DNA of 64,000 bases, taken from positions 142,565-206,564 of the forward strand of contig NZ_JAHLSY010000001.1 of assembly GCF_019049855.1 (NCBI RefSeq), in the 5' to 3' direction. A program made the position numbers and the translations under genes. This DNA comes from Hydrogenophilus thiooxidans (GTDB taxonomy: Bacteria > Pseudomonadota > Gammaproteobacteria > Burkholderiales > Rhodocyclaceae). Below, one piece after another: positions 45,022-56,453 of the stretch; positions within the stretch are counted from its first letter, which is position 1, and each line of letters begins with the position of its first letter. Under the pieces are notes generated by a model that saw only the letters and a program-made list of their open reading frames with translations, made no database searches and was not told the origin of the DNA.

Positions 45022-46212
45022 GTGCCTAGCGAAGCACCCCACGCCCATTCGCGACGCATCTTGCTGGCAGTAAGCGGCCTCACGCCGCAGATCGTCACCG
45101 AAACCCTTTACGCGCTGATCCATCAGCCGCAGCCCTTCGTACCTACCGAAATCCACCTCATCACCACCCTCGAGGGGGCCAAACGGGCTAAATTCGCACT
45201 CTTTTCCCAAGACCCCGGTTGGTTCCGGCGCTTCTGCCAAGACCATGCGCTCCCCCCCATCGATTTCGACGAACGCAGTCTTCACGTGCTCACCCACCCA
45301 TCCGGACAACCCCTGGAAGATATCCGAACGCCGGAAGAGAACCAGCTAGCGGCAGACCAGATCCTTGCTTGGGTCCGTCTCCTCACTGCCGACCCAGATA
45401 GCGCCCTTCACGTCTCGATTGCCGGCGGCCGCAAAACCATGGGCTACTACCTAGGGTATGCCCTTTCGCTCTACGGCCGACCGCAAGACCGCCTTTCGCA
45501 CGTCCTGGTCTCAGAACCCTTCGAGTCAACTTGGGACTTCTTCTATCCCACCCCCTACGAACGGATCATCCAGACGCGGGACGGCAAACTGGTGGACTGC
45601 CGAGATGCTGCCGTCACCCTTGCCGAAATTCCCTTTGTCCGGCTGCGTGACGGCCTACCGCCCCGCCTGCTCACCGGTGAAGCGACGATGAGCGAAGTGG
45701 TTGCAGCGGCAGAGCGGGCGCAGCAACCGCCTCGACTGGTCTTGGATCCTGAAAAACGGACCGCGTGGGCGGACGATCTCGCGCTCGATTTGACACCTAC
45801 CGAATTTGCCGTTCTCTATTGGCTTGCAAAGCGCGCCCGCAATGGCGATCCGCCAATCGAGTGGAAGACGACGGAGGCGCGCGACGAATACCTAAATATC
45901 GCCAAAGCACTCTTTCACCCGCTGAGCACCGAATATCAACGAATCGAAGAGGCGTTCCGCTACCGCAACGACGGAAAACTCATCGCGGAATATTTTCAAC
46001 CGCACAAATCGCGTATCAACACCGCCATTGCACAAGCGCTTGGCCCGCACGCGGCAAAGCGCTATCAGATCCCACCCGGCAGCATGAATGGGCTACCCCT
46101 TGACCCCCAACAAATCGAAATAGCGAAGCAGAACCACCACCAACCACAAGCTTGTGAACACCCGATCACTCCGAACCATTGCGCTACTCTTGCACCATCG
46201 AGCGAGGAATAG
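45022..46212 (+). CDS. NE0113-family CARF-like Cas accessory protein with C-terminal winged-helix-like domain
   Basis: 396 aa, GTG start with GGGGGG upstream. N-terminal half is the NE0113 (TIGR02584/PF09623) type: ILLAVSGLTPQIVTETLYAL, LITTLEGAKRAKFALF, and SIAGGRKTMGYYLGYALSLYG. Such proteins are CARF-fold sensors of cyclic oligoadenylate, and some databases label them Csm6-type ring nucleases; no HEPN R-x4-H motif was seen here. Residues about 250-340 (DLTPTEFAVLYWLAKRARNG) resemble an OmpR-type winged helix. Taken together, a cyclic-oligoadenylate-responsive transcription regulator is a reasonable inference. It is the first gene of the Cmr locus. Confidence 0.78.
   Translation: MPSEAPHAHSRRILLAVSGLTPQIVTETLYALIHQPQPFVPTEIHLITTLEGAKRAKFALFSQDPGWFRRFCQDHALPPIDFDERSLHVLTHPSGQPLEDIRTPEENQLAADQILAWVRLLTADPDSALHVSIAGGRKTMGYYLGYALSLYGRPQDRLSHVLVSEPFESTWDFFYPTPYERIIQTRDGKLVDCRDAAVTLAEIPFVRLRDGLPPRLLTGEATMSEVVAAAERAQQPPRLVLDPEKRTAWADDLALDLTPTEFAVLYWLAKRARNGDPPIEWKTTEARDEYLNIAKALFHPLSTEYQRIEEAFRYRNDGKLIAEYFQPHKSRINTAIAQALGPHAAKRYQIPPGSMNGLPLDPQQIEIAKQNHHQPQACEHPITPNHCATLAPSSEE
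46145..46156 (+). promoter_or_regulatory. Palindrome copy 2 (CACAAGCTTGTG) upstream of cmr1
   Basis: Perfect copy of the 12-bp palindrome, inside the last codons of the NE0113-family gene and 59 nt ahead of the cmr1 ATG. Might give cmr1 onward its own control. Confidence 0.55.
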
Positions 46213-46215
46213 AAG

Positions 46216-47565
46216 ATGATGCACACCGCTACCTACACCCTTACTTTCACCACCCCGGCCTTCCTGGGCGACGCCAACCAGAACGCCCGCTGGCGTACCC
46301 CACCCATCAAGCACGAACTGCGCCACTGGTGGCGGGTGGCGTATGCCGCCGACAATGGCTTTCGCGTCAATGTGACCGAGATGCGGCGCGAGGAGGGGTT
46401 GTTGTTTGGCAACGCGTGGCTATCTCACAAAGACAAAAGTAGTAACCACGAGGTATCCACTTTTAGCAAGAGTCTGGTCCGGATCCGCTTGGATCAGTGG
46501 AACGAAGGAAAATTGAACGCAAACGAGTGGCAAAAGGAGTGGGGTAAAGACAAACCTGAGACAGCCCAAGGCTGGAAAATCTTTCATCCCAATGTTGACA
46601 AGTTTATTGGACCCGCTTTGTATTTGGGCTATGGCCCTCTGGAAGTGGAAAAAGTCACGTTGCAAGCCGGCAAAACAGATTATGCAACGACTCTCAAGAA
46701 AAACGCGGCTATCCAGGCAGGTGATGCGGCGATCCTTTCCATGGCTTGGCCAGAGGCCTTTCCCGACGACTTGCAGAATCTTCTTAGGGCTCAAAAAGCA
46801 CCGAACATCTACCCGGAGAAAATCACTCAGAGGCTCATCTACGCCCTTTGGCTCATGGACCGCTTCGGCACCCTGGGCGGCCGCGCCCGCAACGGGTGGG
46901 GGTCGTACCACCTGCTTCCCTCTCCCCCGGGGAGAGGGGAAGGGGGTGAGGCCCTGCCGGTTCGCCCTTGGCGCGATTGCCTGAATCTGGATTGGCCCCA
47001 CGCGATCGGCAAAGACGAAAAAGGCCCCCTCATCTGGCAGACCGAAACCCATGCAGACTGGAAGTCGCTCATGCGCACACTGGCAATCGTCAAGGTCGGC
47101 CTGCGAACGCAGTTTAGGTTGTTTCTGGACCAGAATGCGGGCGACAGGCAGGTCTACAACAAGAGAGGGCAGCCTACAGGAATCGATCATGGCAAGCCCC
47201 AAGATCGCCACTGGCTCGCCTACCCCGTGACTCATCATTCAGTTGCACCATGGGATAAAGAAAAAATCAACAACAAAACAGTCCAACTGAATCTACGCCT
47301 TCCCAACCAGCTCCGCTTCAAGGTGCGCCAAACGGCAAGCGGCAAGCTTGTGGGCGTGATCTTCCACATGCCGCACCTGCCGCCGCCTGCATTCAACCCC
47401 GACCGCGCGGCGATCGAAAGGGTCTGGCGCTGCGTGCATCAGTTCCTCGACACGCTGACCGGAGAACCCCACAAGCGCCAGTTCTGCAAAGACGCGGACC
47501 GCGCTGCCCTGGAAAAGCAAAAACAGCAACTTGCTTCCGTCCGTTTGCAACGAATCCCGGAGTGA
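46216..47565 (+). CDS. cmr1: Cmr1, type III-B RAMP protein
   Basis: 449 aa, RBS GAGGA. N-terminal RAMP motif TPAFLGDANQNARWRTPPIKHELRHWWR is the Cmr1 signature; a second RAMP motif, LGGRARNGWGSY, contains the glycine-rich loop. Cmr1 sits at the 3' end of the crRNA in the Cmr effector complex. Directly after the glycine loop is a ~15-residue Pro/Gly/Glu-rich insert (PSPPGRGEGG) encoded by a GC-rich palindrome at 46914-46941. Separated from cmr2 by 3 nt. Confidence 0.92.
   Translation: MMHTATYTLTFTTPAFLGDANQNARWRTPPIKHELRHWWRVAYAADNGFRVNVTEMRREEGLLFGNAWLSHKDKSSNHEVSTFSKSLVRIRLDQWNEGKLNANEWQKEWGKDKPETAQGWKIFHPNVDKFIGPALYLGYGPLEVEKVTLQAGKTDYATTLKKNAAIQAGDAAILSMAWPEAFPDDLQNLLRAQKAPNIYPEKITQRLIYALWLMDRFGTLGGRARNGWGSYHLLPSPPGRGEGGEALPVRPWRDCLNLDWPHAIGKDEKGPLIWQTETHADWKSLMRTLAIVKVGLRTQFRLFLDQNAGDRQVYNKRGQPTGIDHGKPQDRHWLAYPVTHHSVAPWDKEKINNKTVQLNLRLPNQLRFKVRQTASGKLVGVIFHMPHLPPPAFNPDRAAIERVWRCVHQFLDTLTGEPHKRQFCKDADRAALEKQKQQLASVRLQRIPE
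46914..46941 (+). repeat. GC-rich palindromic element inside cmr1
   Basis: A near-perfect inverted repeat centred on CTCCCCCGGGGAG, with one bulged base, stem about 13 bp. It resembles the CCCTCTCCC/GGGAGAGGG palindromes common in intergenic DNA of proteobacteria, but here it is in frame within a coding sequence. Confidence 0.75.
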
Positions 47566-47568
47566 ACT

Positions 47569-50444
47569 ATGAACAAAGACCGCATCTGGCAAGCCAAACT
47601 CGCCGCGCGCCTCCATGATCCCCCTGAGAAGGCGCTCGTGCTGCTGCGCACCCGCGAGGGCCATGAGGGCGGCACGGTGGCCGCGCTGCTTGGCGAAGTT
47701 TTTCCGCAAGGCGTGCCGGAGGAAATCAAACGCCTTGCCGAACAGGCCGACCACTGGGCCTCGGCCGCTGACCGCGCCGCCTTCCCGAAGCATGAAGGCG
47801 ACGGGCGCCACCCGGCCTGGCAGCAGGTGGTGTTCGTGGATGACCCGGTGCTGATCCATCCCCTCACCGGCCAGGCGCACCGGCTGCAACCGTTTGCCGA
47901 CGACGTGAGCGCCGCCGCGGCCCAGGCCCTGGGCACGGACCATCAGCGCGAACTCCTGCAACGCGATGCACAAGGCGGGCTAGATTACCGCCGCAGCGCG
48001 CTGGCCCTATGGCGCTTCACCCCAGAACTTGCAGGCGATCTCGCCGAAGTCTGGAAGCTGCTTCCTGCCGACAGCCGGGTGCCGGACCACACCATCCACG
48101 ACCACCTGGACCTCGCTTCGGCCTTTGCCGGCGCGCTCGCCGCCGACCCCAGGGAAGAGCCGGCGCTGCTTGCCGTTTCCATCGGCCCGGTGCAGGACTT
48201 CATCGCTGCGGCGCGCTCTACCTCCGACCTCTGGGCCGGGTCCCATCTGCTGGCGCGGCTTTCCTGGGAGGCGATGCGCGTGATCTGCGAGGCGCTGGGC
48301 CCCGAGGCCATCCTCTTTCCGCGCCTGCGCGGCGTGCCGCAGGTGGACGTGTGGCTCGTGCGTGACTGCGGCCTGCCGGCTGAGCGCTTTGACGCCTGTG
48401 AATGGCGCACGCGCGGCAGCGACGCCAACCCACTCTTTGCTGCGGCGCTTCCCAACCGCTTCACCGCGTTGGTGCCCGCATCCCGCGCGGCCGAAATCGC
48501 AGCAAGCATCGAGAAGGCCGTGCGCGCCTATGCGCTGGAGAAGGCCAAAGCCGCTTTTCAGCGCCTGCTCGACGTTGCAGGGATCCCGGATCAGCCGGAC
48601 CTCTACGGCTACAGGCAGATCGAGCGGCAGCTCAGCGGATTCCCCGAGGTGCACTGGGCGGCCGTCCCCTGGTCGCTCGCTTGCGGCAAAAAAGATGAAA
48701 AAGGCCGCGTGCTCGCCTCCGACGAAAAACTCGCCGAAGCGATGCAGCCGTTCTTCACAGGCGACGACAAACCGGGCTGGCTCGCTAGCCGCGCCTGGCA
48801 GCTCCTCTCCCATGGCTTGCAACTCGAACAGGGCTGGTTCTACCGCCCCAACCCCGGCGCGCTCTATCCCGCGCTGCACGAACTTTTGGAGCGGGCGCTC
48901 GCAGCGGTCAAAGCCACCCGCCGCTTCGTCCAGACCGAGGAAAAAGGCTGGCGCTGTGCGCTCACCGGCGAAGGCGAGTGGATCACCACCGACGCCAACC
49001 AGCTTCAAACCTCCTACCGTCAGCAGACCGACACCCTCTGGGCTAAGGTGAGCAACAGGCGGCCCGGTTGGGTCAAGGCGGGCGAGCATCTCTCGGCGCT
49101 GCCGATGCTCAAGCGCTTGTGGCCCACGCTCTACATCGAGGAGGTGCGCGAGCTGATCAAGCCCGACGGCATCGACCGCTTCGTCGTCTCCACCCACACC
49201 CTGGCGCTCGCCTCTGCGATCGAGCGCGCCATCGACGAAACCCGCAAAGCAAAAACCATCAAAGCGCCGGACCCCGACATGACCGAGGGCGAGCGCGTCG
49301 CGCTGCCGCGGCGTCTGGCCATCAAGCTGCGTGAAAAGGAGGGGGCGCAGGCCTGGCGCGGCGTGCCCGGCTGGCTCGAACAGCAGATGCAAAGCGACAA
49401 GAAGGGTGCGGGCGAAGCGGCGCGCGAGCGCCTCGCCCGCATTCTGGGCGCAAAGCCCGACACCTACTACGGGCTGCTGCTCATGGACGGCGACGAGATG
49501 GGCGCGTGGCTTTCCGCCGGTGCCGGCAAGACCCTCCCGATCAAGACCAGCTTTCATCCCACCCTGCGAGAGCGGCTCGCCACTCGATTCGGGGGCGACC
49601 CGAAGTTCGCGGAATACGCTAACGAACCCCGCGCCCCCAACCCCGCCTGGCACATGGCGATTTCTGAAGCGCTCAACCAGTTCGCGCTGCACCTCGTGCC
49701 GGAGATCGTCGAGCGCGCCTACCTCGGCCGCGTGATCTACGCCGGCGGCGACGACGTGCTGGCCATGCTCGCCAGCGCCGACCTTCTGCCTGCGGCAGCG
49801 GCCCTGCGCGCGGCCTATTCCGGCCAGGATCTGACCGTCATGGGCGGCACGGAGGCCGACACGTTCAGATTGCAGCGCCTCGGCAACGGGTGGGCGCAGT
49901 TTGGCGGCAGGGTGCTGCGGCTGATGGGGAAACGGGCGACGGCCTCCGCCGGGCTCGTCATCGCCCATCACCAGGCGCCGCTTGGCGCCGTGCTGCGCGA
50001 ACTCCGGGACGCGGAGAAGCGGGCCAAGAAACTGCCCGGCAAGGATGCCTGGAGCCTTACCATCCTCAAACGCGGCGGCGGCGCGCTCTACGTTACCGCC
50101 CGCTGGGGCGAGCCGCTGCGCCTTTTCAACGCGCTGCGCGGGCTGCTCGCGCGCAAGGACGTCTCCCGCCGCGCCGCCTATCACCTGGTGGACTGGCTCG
50201 ACGATGTGCCGCCGGACCAGCCCGACATGGTCAAGGCCCTGCTTGCCTACCAGATGCAGCGGCAGTGCGATTCGGCCGGAGCCAAGGAGCAGGTCGCGGA
50301 GCTGGTGCCGCGGTTGGTGGACCTGGCTTTCGACACCACCCGGCACCTCGGCAAAGTCACACCGCTTGCCTGGCTCGCCAATTTCATGCTCGCTGCCGAA
50401 TTCCTGGCACGGGAGGCGCGGCATGATCGCAACAGGGAGGAAAC

Positions 50445-50448
<4 letters not shown>
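47569..50448 (+). CDS. cmr2: Cmr2 (Cas10), catalytic subunit of the III-B complex
   Basis: 959 aa. N-terminal HD motif in ARLHDPPEK (H16, D17), then EEPALLAVSIGPVQDFIAAARSTSDLWAGSHLLARL, the Cas10 Palm1 start. The cyclase motif GGDD (residues 726-729, VIYAGGDDVLAM) is intact. Zinc-binding cysteines are only partly evident (C-rich segment WRCALTGEG). Cas10 makes cyclic oligoadenylate when target RNA binds and may cleave ssDNA through HD. Intact GGDD plus three CARF proteins in the locus imply an active second-messenger route. ATGA overlap with cmr3. Confidence 0.95.
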
Positions 50449-52898
<2,450 letters not shown>

Positions 52899-52918
52899 AG
52901 CACGCGATGGGACCGATT

Positions 52919-53341
52919 TCACCCCAACCCCCGCAGACGCAAGTAGGCGGCGCGGGGCTCAAGGATGGGCATACCCTCGACTGCACCGAGCGCAAGCAGC
53001 GCCTTGTCGCCGGTGATGAACAAGTCCGCCTGTGCGGCGAGAGCGGCGGCAATGATCGCCACATCGTCCGCATCGGGGAAGTTCTCTGGTGGCTGCCAGA
53101 TCGCTCCATCCTGAGCCTGCTCACACAACGCCAGCACCTGCAACGCCGCATCGACGGACTCACCGTGCAAGTTGAATTTATCGCCCAGAATGCGCGCGGT
53201 TTCTGCCGCAACACAGCCGCTGGTTACGAGTGTCACCCGTGTTCCACCATGCAACGCCAGCGCCAGCCGCACCAGGTCCCGACACAAGCCCTTGGCGGCA
53301 AAGGCACTGATCCAGACGTTGGTATCGAAAAACAGCCTCAC
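52919..53341 (-). CDS. PIN-domain toxin of a toxin-antitoxin pair
   Basis: 140 aa. PIN fold acidic residues: FFDTNVW at the N-terminus, the conserved E in VAAETARIL, and DADDVAIIAAALAAQADLFITGDKALL. Belongs to the COG1569-type 'putative toxin, PIN family'. Predicted Mg-dependent RNase. Start overlaps the antitoxin stop as ATGA. It stands against the direction of the cmr operon. Confidence 0.88.
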   Translation of the reverse strand: MRLFFDTNVWISAFAAKGLCRDLVRLALALHGGTRVTLVTSGCVAAETARILGDKFNLHGESVDAALQVLALCEQAQDGAIWQPPENFPDADDVAIIAAALAAQADLFITGDKALLALGAVEGMPILEPRAAYLRLRGLG

Positions 53342-53556
53342 GAAACCTCGCGGAAGATGTCTTCATCGGTGAGGAATCCGGCCTGTTCGGCGGCGGGTTC
53401 GATCAGCGTGCGTGCGCGCTCAAATTGGGCCAGCGCCAGCTGCCGCCGGATGAACTCACGCGCCAGATCGCTCTTCGGTCGGTGTAGCGTCTGGGCAAGA
53501 CGCGTCAGCTCACGATCGAGCGTTTCGTCGAGACGGATGGTCAGCGTCGTGGACAT
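53338..53556 (-). CDS. Ribbon-helix-helix antitoxin
   Basis: 72 aa. MSTTLTIRLDETLDRELTRLAQTLHRPKSDLAREFIRRQLAL is an RHH/CopG-type DNA-binding N-terminus, with the C-terminal tail (EPAAEQAGFLTDEDIF) expected to wrap the toxin. First gene of the pair. Possible operator TAAGA-CA-TCTTA at 53581-53592 in the 52-nt gap it shares with cmr6. Confidence 0.86.
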   Translation of the reverse strand: MSTTLTIRLDETLDRELTRLAQTLHRPKSDLAREFIRRQLALAQFERARTLIEPAAEQAGFLTDEDIFREVS

Positions 53557-53580
53557 GGTTCATCACCTCAGGGACAACTG

Positions 53581-53592
53581 TAAGACATCTTA
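53581..53592. promoter_or_regulatory. Candidate RHH operator between antitoxin and cmr6
   Basis: TAAGACATCTTA, 5-bp arms around CA, in the intergenic space between the divergent antitoxin and cmr6 starts and overlapping the zone where both promoters would lie. Confidence 0.35.
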
Positions 53593-53608
53593 ACACAGGA
53601 GCTCTCTC

Positions 53609-54970
53609 ATGCCGATCGCCGCGGTACCCGCCTATATGGGACAGGAGTTCAAGAACACCTCACCGGGCATGCGTTTTGGCATGTACCTTGCAATTTGGAC
53701 GGATCGATCAGACCAGGAAGCACAAGTCAAAAAGCGCGCTGAGGCCCAAAGTAGAGAAGGCCAGGAATTGAGAGAACTGCTACGCAGGCAAGGCATGGAC
53801 GCAACCATTGCCGACCTGTGCGGACAAAAGCGGCTTCCCGGCCTCTGGGAAAAAAACGATCATGCCGCTCGAAAAGCGTGGGATGCCATCAAAAAACTCT
53901 CACAAGCGGATAAAGCACTCATGCAGGCTCTCGCCCAGCGTCAGGAGACCTTGGGTGGAAAGGCGCGCGGATTCTCTCTGGAAGCAAAAGCCACCGCCCC
54001 CTTCGTCACGGGCTTGGGCAACGAACACCCGCTGGAAAATGGTTTTTCTTTTCTCTGGCCGTATGGCCTTCCCTACTTGCCGGGTAGTGGCGTCAAAGGG
54101 GTGGTGCGCCGAGCAGCGCAAGAGCTCGCCGAGGGGCTATGGGGTGATACCCGCGGCTGGAGCCTGGAACCAGGTTATGAAATCGAAGTGAAAAGCGGCA
54201 AAGAAAGGACGCGCATCCAACTTTCCGTGCTCGACGTGCTCTTTGGCCGCGAACCGCCTTCGGGTGACTCCAACGCCGTGCGCGGGGCGCTCTCGTTCTG
54301 GGACGTAATCCCGCTCATTGCTGGCGACAGCCTCATGGTCGAGGTCATGACGCCGCACCAGTCGCATTACTATCAGCAGAAAAAAGAGCGCAAAAGCGGC
54401 GACAGCGCCGAACCCCACGACAGTGGCCAGCCCAACCCCATTTTCTTTCTCACCGTACCGCCCGGCTCGCAATTCACCTTCCACGTGGCTTGCGACACGG
54501 CGCACCTCGCGCGCCTGACGGCACACAAACTCGACGGCGCACCGGATCTGCTTGCCACAAGCGATGGCCGCCCCCTTTGGCAGCAACTGCTGCAGACCGC
54601 CTTCGAGCACGCCTACGAATGGCTCGGCTTTGGTGCCAAGACCGCTCTTGGCTATGGTGCGATGACCAAAAAACCAGACGAAGAAGCAACGAACAATACG
54701 CAGCAATCAGAGCTCCGTAACGTGGCCCCTAAAACAATCGAAATTTGGGAACAGGCCACACTCGAGTACAAACCCAACACCCAAGAGGTAACGGCAACCT
54801 TCCAAAACCAGAAAACCGCTCCTCTGCGACAAAAAGCGGCACAAGAATTCCTGGAACAGCTTGGTGAAGAACGGCGCAACCGGCTCAAGAAAAAACAAAA
54901 GCTTGCCAACGTATCGGTCACTGTGCGTAAACAAGGAAACTTTTTCGAATTAAAAGGTATCGCCGAATGA
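53609..54970 (+). CDS. cmr6: Cmr6, type III-B RAMP protein
   Basis: 453 aa, RBS AGGAG. The Cmr6 signature is GNEHPLENGFSFLWPYGLPYLPGSGVKGVVRRAAQEL with the RAMP glycine loop, and a second one, WLGFGAKTALGYGAM. The ~100-residue N-terminal helical region and a long charged C-terminal tail (RRNRLKKKQKL) make it longer than many Cmr6 proteins. It caps the 3' end of the crRNA with Cmr1. ATGA overlap with the CARF-HEPN-Csx16 gene. Confidence 0.92.
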   Translation: MPIAAVPAYMGQEFKNTSPGMRFGMYLAIWTDRSDQEAQVKKRAEAQSREGQELRELLRRQGMDATIADLCGQKRLPGLWEKNDHAARKAWDAIKKLSQADKALMQALAQRQETLGGKARGFSLEAKATAPFVTGLGNEHPLENGFSFLWPYGLPYLPGSGVKGVVRRAAQELAEGLWGDTRGWSLEPGYEIEVKSGKERTRIQLSVLDVLFGREPPSGDSNAVRGALSFWDVIPLIAGDSLMVEVMTPHQSHYYQQKKERKSGDSAEPHDSGQPNPIFFLTVPPGSQFTFHVACDTAHLARLTAHKLDGAPDLLATSDGRPLWQQLLQTAFEHAYEWLGFGAKTALGYGAMTKKPDEEATNNTQQSELRNVAPKTIEIWEQATLEYKPNTQEVTATFQNQKTAPLRQKAAQEFLEQLGEERRNRLKKKQKLANVSVTVRKQGNFFELKGIAE

Positions 54971-56445
54971 AGCTCATCAGTTTCCTCGGTACTGGCAAAT
55001 ACGAAAGCGTTTGCTACCATTGGGAAGGCAAGCGCTACGAATCACGTTTCGTTGCTGAAGCGCTGGCACGTCTGAGCAATGTCACTTCCGCCGTCATTCT
55101 GGCCACAGAGGGAGCGGAACAAACCCATGGTCAAGCGTTGGCAGACGCTTTTGCCAACGCAGCCATTGACTGTCAATTCAAGCGCATCCGGAATGGCCAA
55201 TCCCCAGATGAGCTGTGGGACAACTTTTCCATCCTGACCGACCTGCTCGACACTGAAGAGCCCGCACTCCTCGATATCACCCACGGATTTCGTTCTCAGC
55301 CGTTTTTCGCTGGGGCGGTGGTCGCGTTCTTGCGCACCATCCGCAACAAAACGTCATCTGTGCGCGTCGTCTACGGTGCCTTCGAAGCTCGTGACGCAAA
55401 CAACCAAACACCTGTTTGGGATTTGACCCCATTCGTCGAACTGTTGGACATCACCCAAAACATCCACATCTTCCTGCAATCTGGTCAGGCAGAGAATTTG
55501 GCTGCCCACATCGAAGAACTCGGGCGTAAGCTGGCCCGCGAATGGGCGCGCACCAAACAAGGGCCACGCCCCCAGCTCGACAATTTCGCCAAGGCACTTC
55601 GTGAATTCAGTGAATCGCTCACCACGGTCCGAGTCGGACAGATACTCCTGTCAAATGGTCGAAAACCGTCCAAAGCGGCGCAACTCCTTCAAGCCATCGA
55701 CGAAGCCAAGGCCGACCTCACCCAGCATCTACCCCCGGTTGCACGGGTGCTCGATGCAATGCGCGCCATGGTAAAGCCGCTCACCCCGGATCGGGCGGAC
55801 CTTACTGGGAACGAAGGAAAAGCGCTCATGGCCAGCCTTGCCCGTCTGTATCTCTCCCTTGGCCGCTATGCCGAAACCGGCATCGTACTGCGTGAAGGGT
55901 GGGTGAATGTCTATGCCACATCGCAAGCCACTTGCCCTGGCCAATCGTTCGACAAGCAAGAACGTGAGAAAGCCGAAAAACGCATGAGTTTGGCGGGCAA
56001 TACCGAACGGGAACTTGCTGGCCTACGCAACGATATCGAACACGCAGGGTTTCGTCAGCAACCCTTGCCGCCGCAAACGATCAGGGAAAAACTGCAACGT
56101 TTTCTCGACACCTTCGAACAGGCCCAACTAGCAACCAAACCGGAAACTTCAGAAGGCACGATCTGGTTCGTTTCCCGTCACCCCGGTGCGGTAGCATGGG
56201 CTGCGCGACAAGGGTTGAAGGTAGATCGGCAAGTGGCGCATCTCGATCCGGATGAGGTCCAGGCAGGCGACACCGTGATCGGCACCCTGCCCGTACATTT
56301 GGCCGCACAGGTCTGTGCACGTAAAGCGCGCTATCTCCACTTATCACTCGATTTACCACCTGAGGCACGCGGCCTGGAACTTTCCGCCGACGACCTCGAA
56401 CGCTACGGTGCCCGCTTAGAGGCCTATCACATCGCGCAGGAGTGA
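54967..56445 (+). CDS. Csx1/Csx2-type CARF-HEPN ribonuclease fused to a Csx16 domain
   Basis: 492 aa. Residues 1-~180: CARF domain of the TIGR02221 type (KLISFLGTGKYESVCYHW, ILATEGAEQTHG, DITHGFRSQPFFAGAVVAFLRTI, VVYGAFEA). Residues ~200-385: helical HEPN domain with the catalytic R354-x4-H359 (LRNDIEHAGF). Residues ~398-492: a complete Csx16 (VVA1548-type) domain, TIWFVSRHPGAVAWAARQG ... VAHLDPDEVQAGDTVIGTLPVHLAAQVCA ... LHLSLDLPPEARGLELSADDLERYGARLEAY. Csx16 normally is a separate ~100-aa protein and has been reported as a ring nuclease family. The fusion would couple activation and shut-off in one chain. No stop or frame break lies between the parts. Confidence 0.88.
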   Translation: MKLISFLGTGKYESVCYHWEGKRYESRFVAEALARLSNVTSAVILATEGAEQTHGQALADAFANAAIDCQFKRIRNGQSPDELWDNFSILTDLLDTEEPALLDITHGFRSQPFFAGAVVAFLRTIRNKTSSVRVVYGAFEARDANNQTPVWDLTPFVELLDITQNIHIFLQSGQAENLAAHIEELGRKLAREWARTKQGPRPQLDNFAKALREFSESLTTVRVGQILLSNGRKPSKAAQLLQAIDEAKADLTQHLPPVARVLDAMRAMVKPLTPDRADLTGNEGKALMASLARLYLSLGRYAETGIVLREGWVNVYATSQATCPGQSFDKQEREKAEKRMSLAGNTERELAGLRNDIEHAGFRQQPLPPQTIREKLQRFLDTFEQAQLATKPETSEGTIWFVSRHPGAVAWAARQGLKVDRQVAHLDPDEVQAGDTVIGTLPVHLAAQVCARKARYLHLSLDLPPEARGLELSADDLERYGARLEAYHIAQE

Positions 56446-56453
56446 CCGCAATC

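Noticed and set aside
47343..47353. CAAGCTTGTGG within cmr1 as a fourth operator copy
   Set aside because: Only 10 of 12 positions match and it is coding sequence in the middle of a gene, without a start codon at the usual distance.
48007..50424. An 805-codon minus-strand frame opposite cmr2
   Set aside because: A shadow of cmr2 caused by high third-position GC; no domain is recognisable, whereas cmr2 has HD and GGDD motifs.
53338..53556. RHH protein as the regulator of the CACAAGCTTGTG sites
   Set aside because: RHH antitoxins usually bind their own promoter; the palindrome is absent there and a different dyad (53581-53592) is present.
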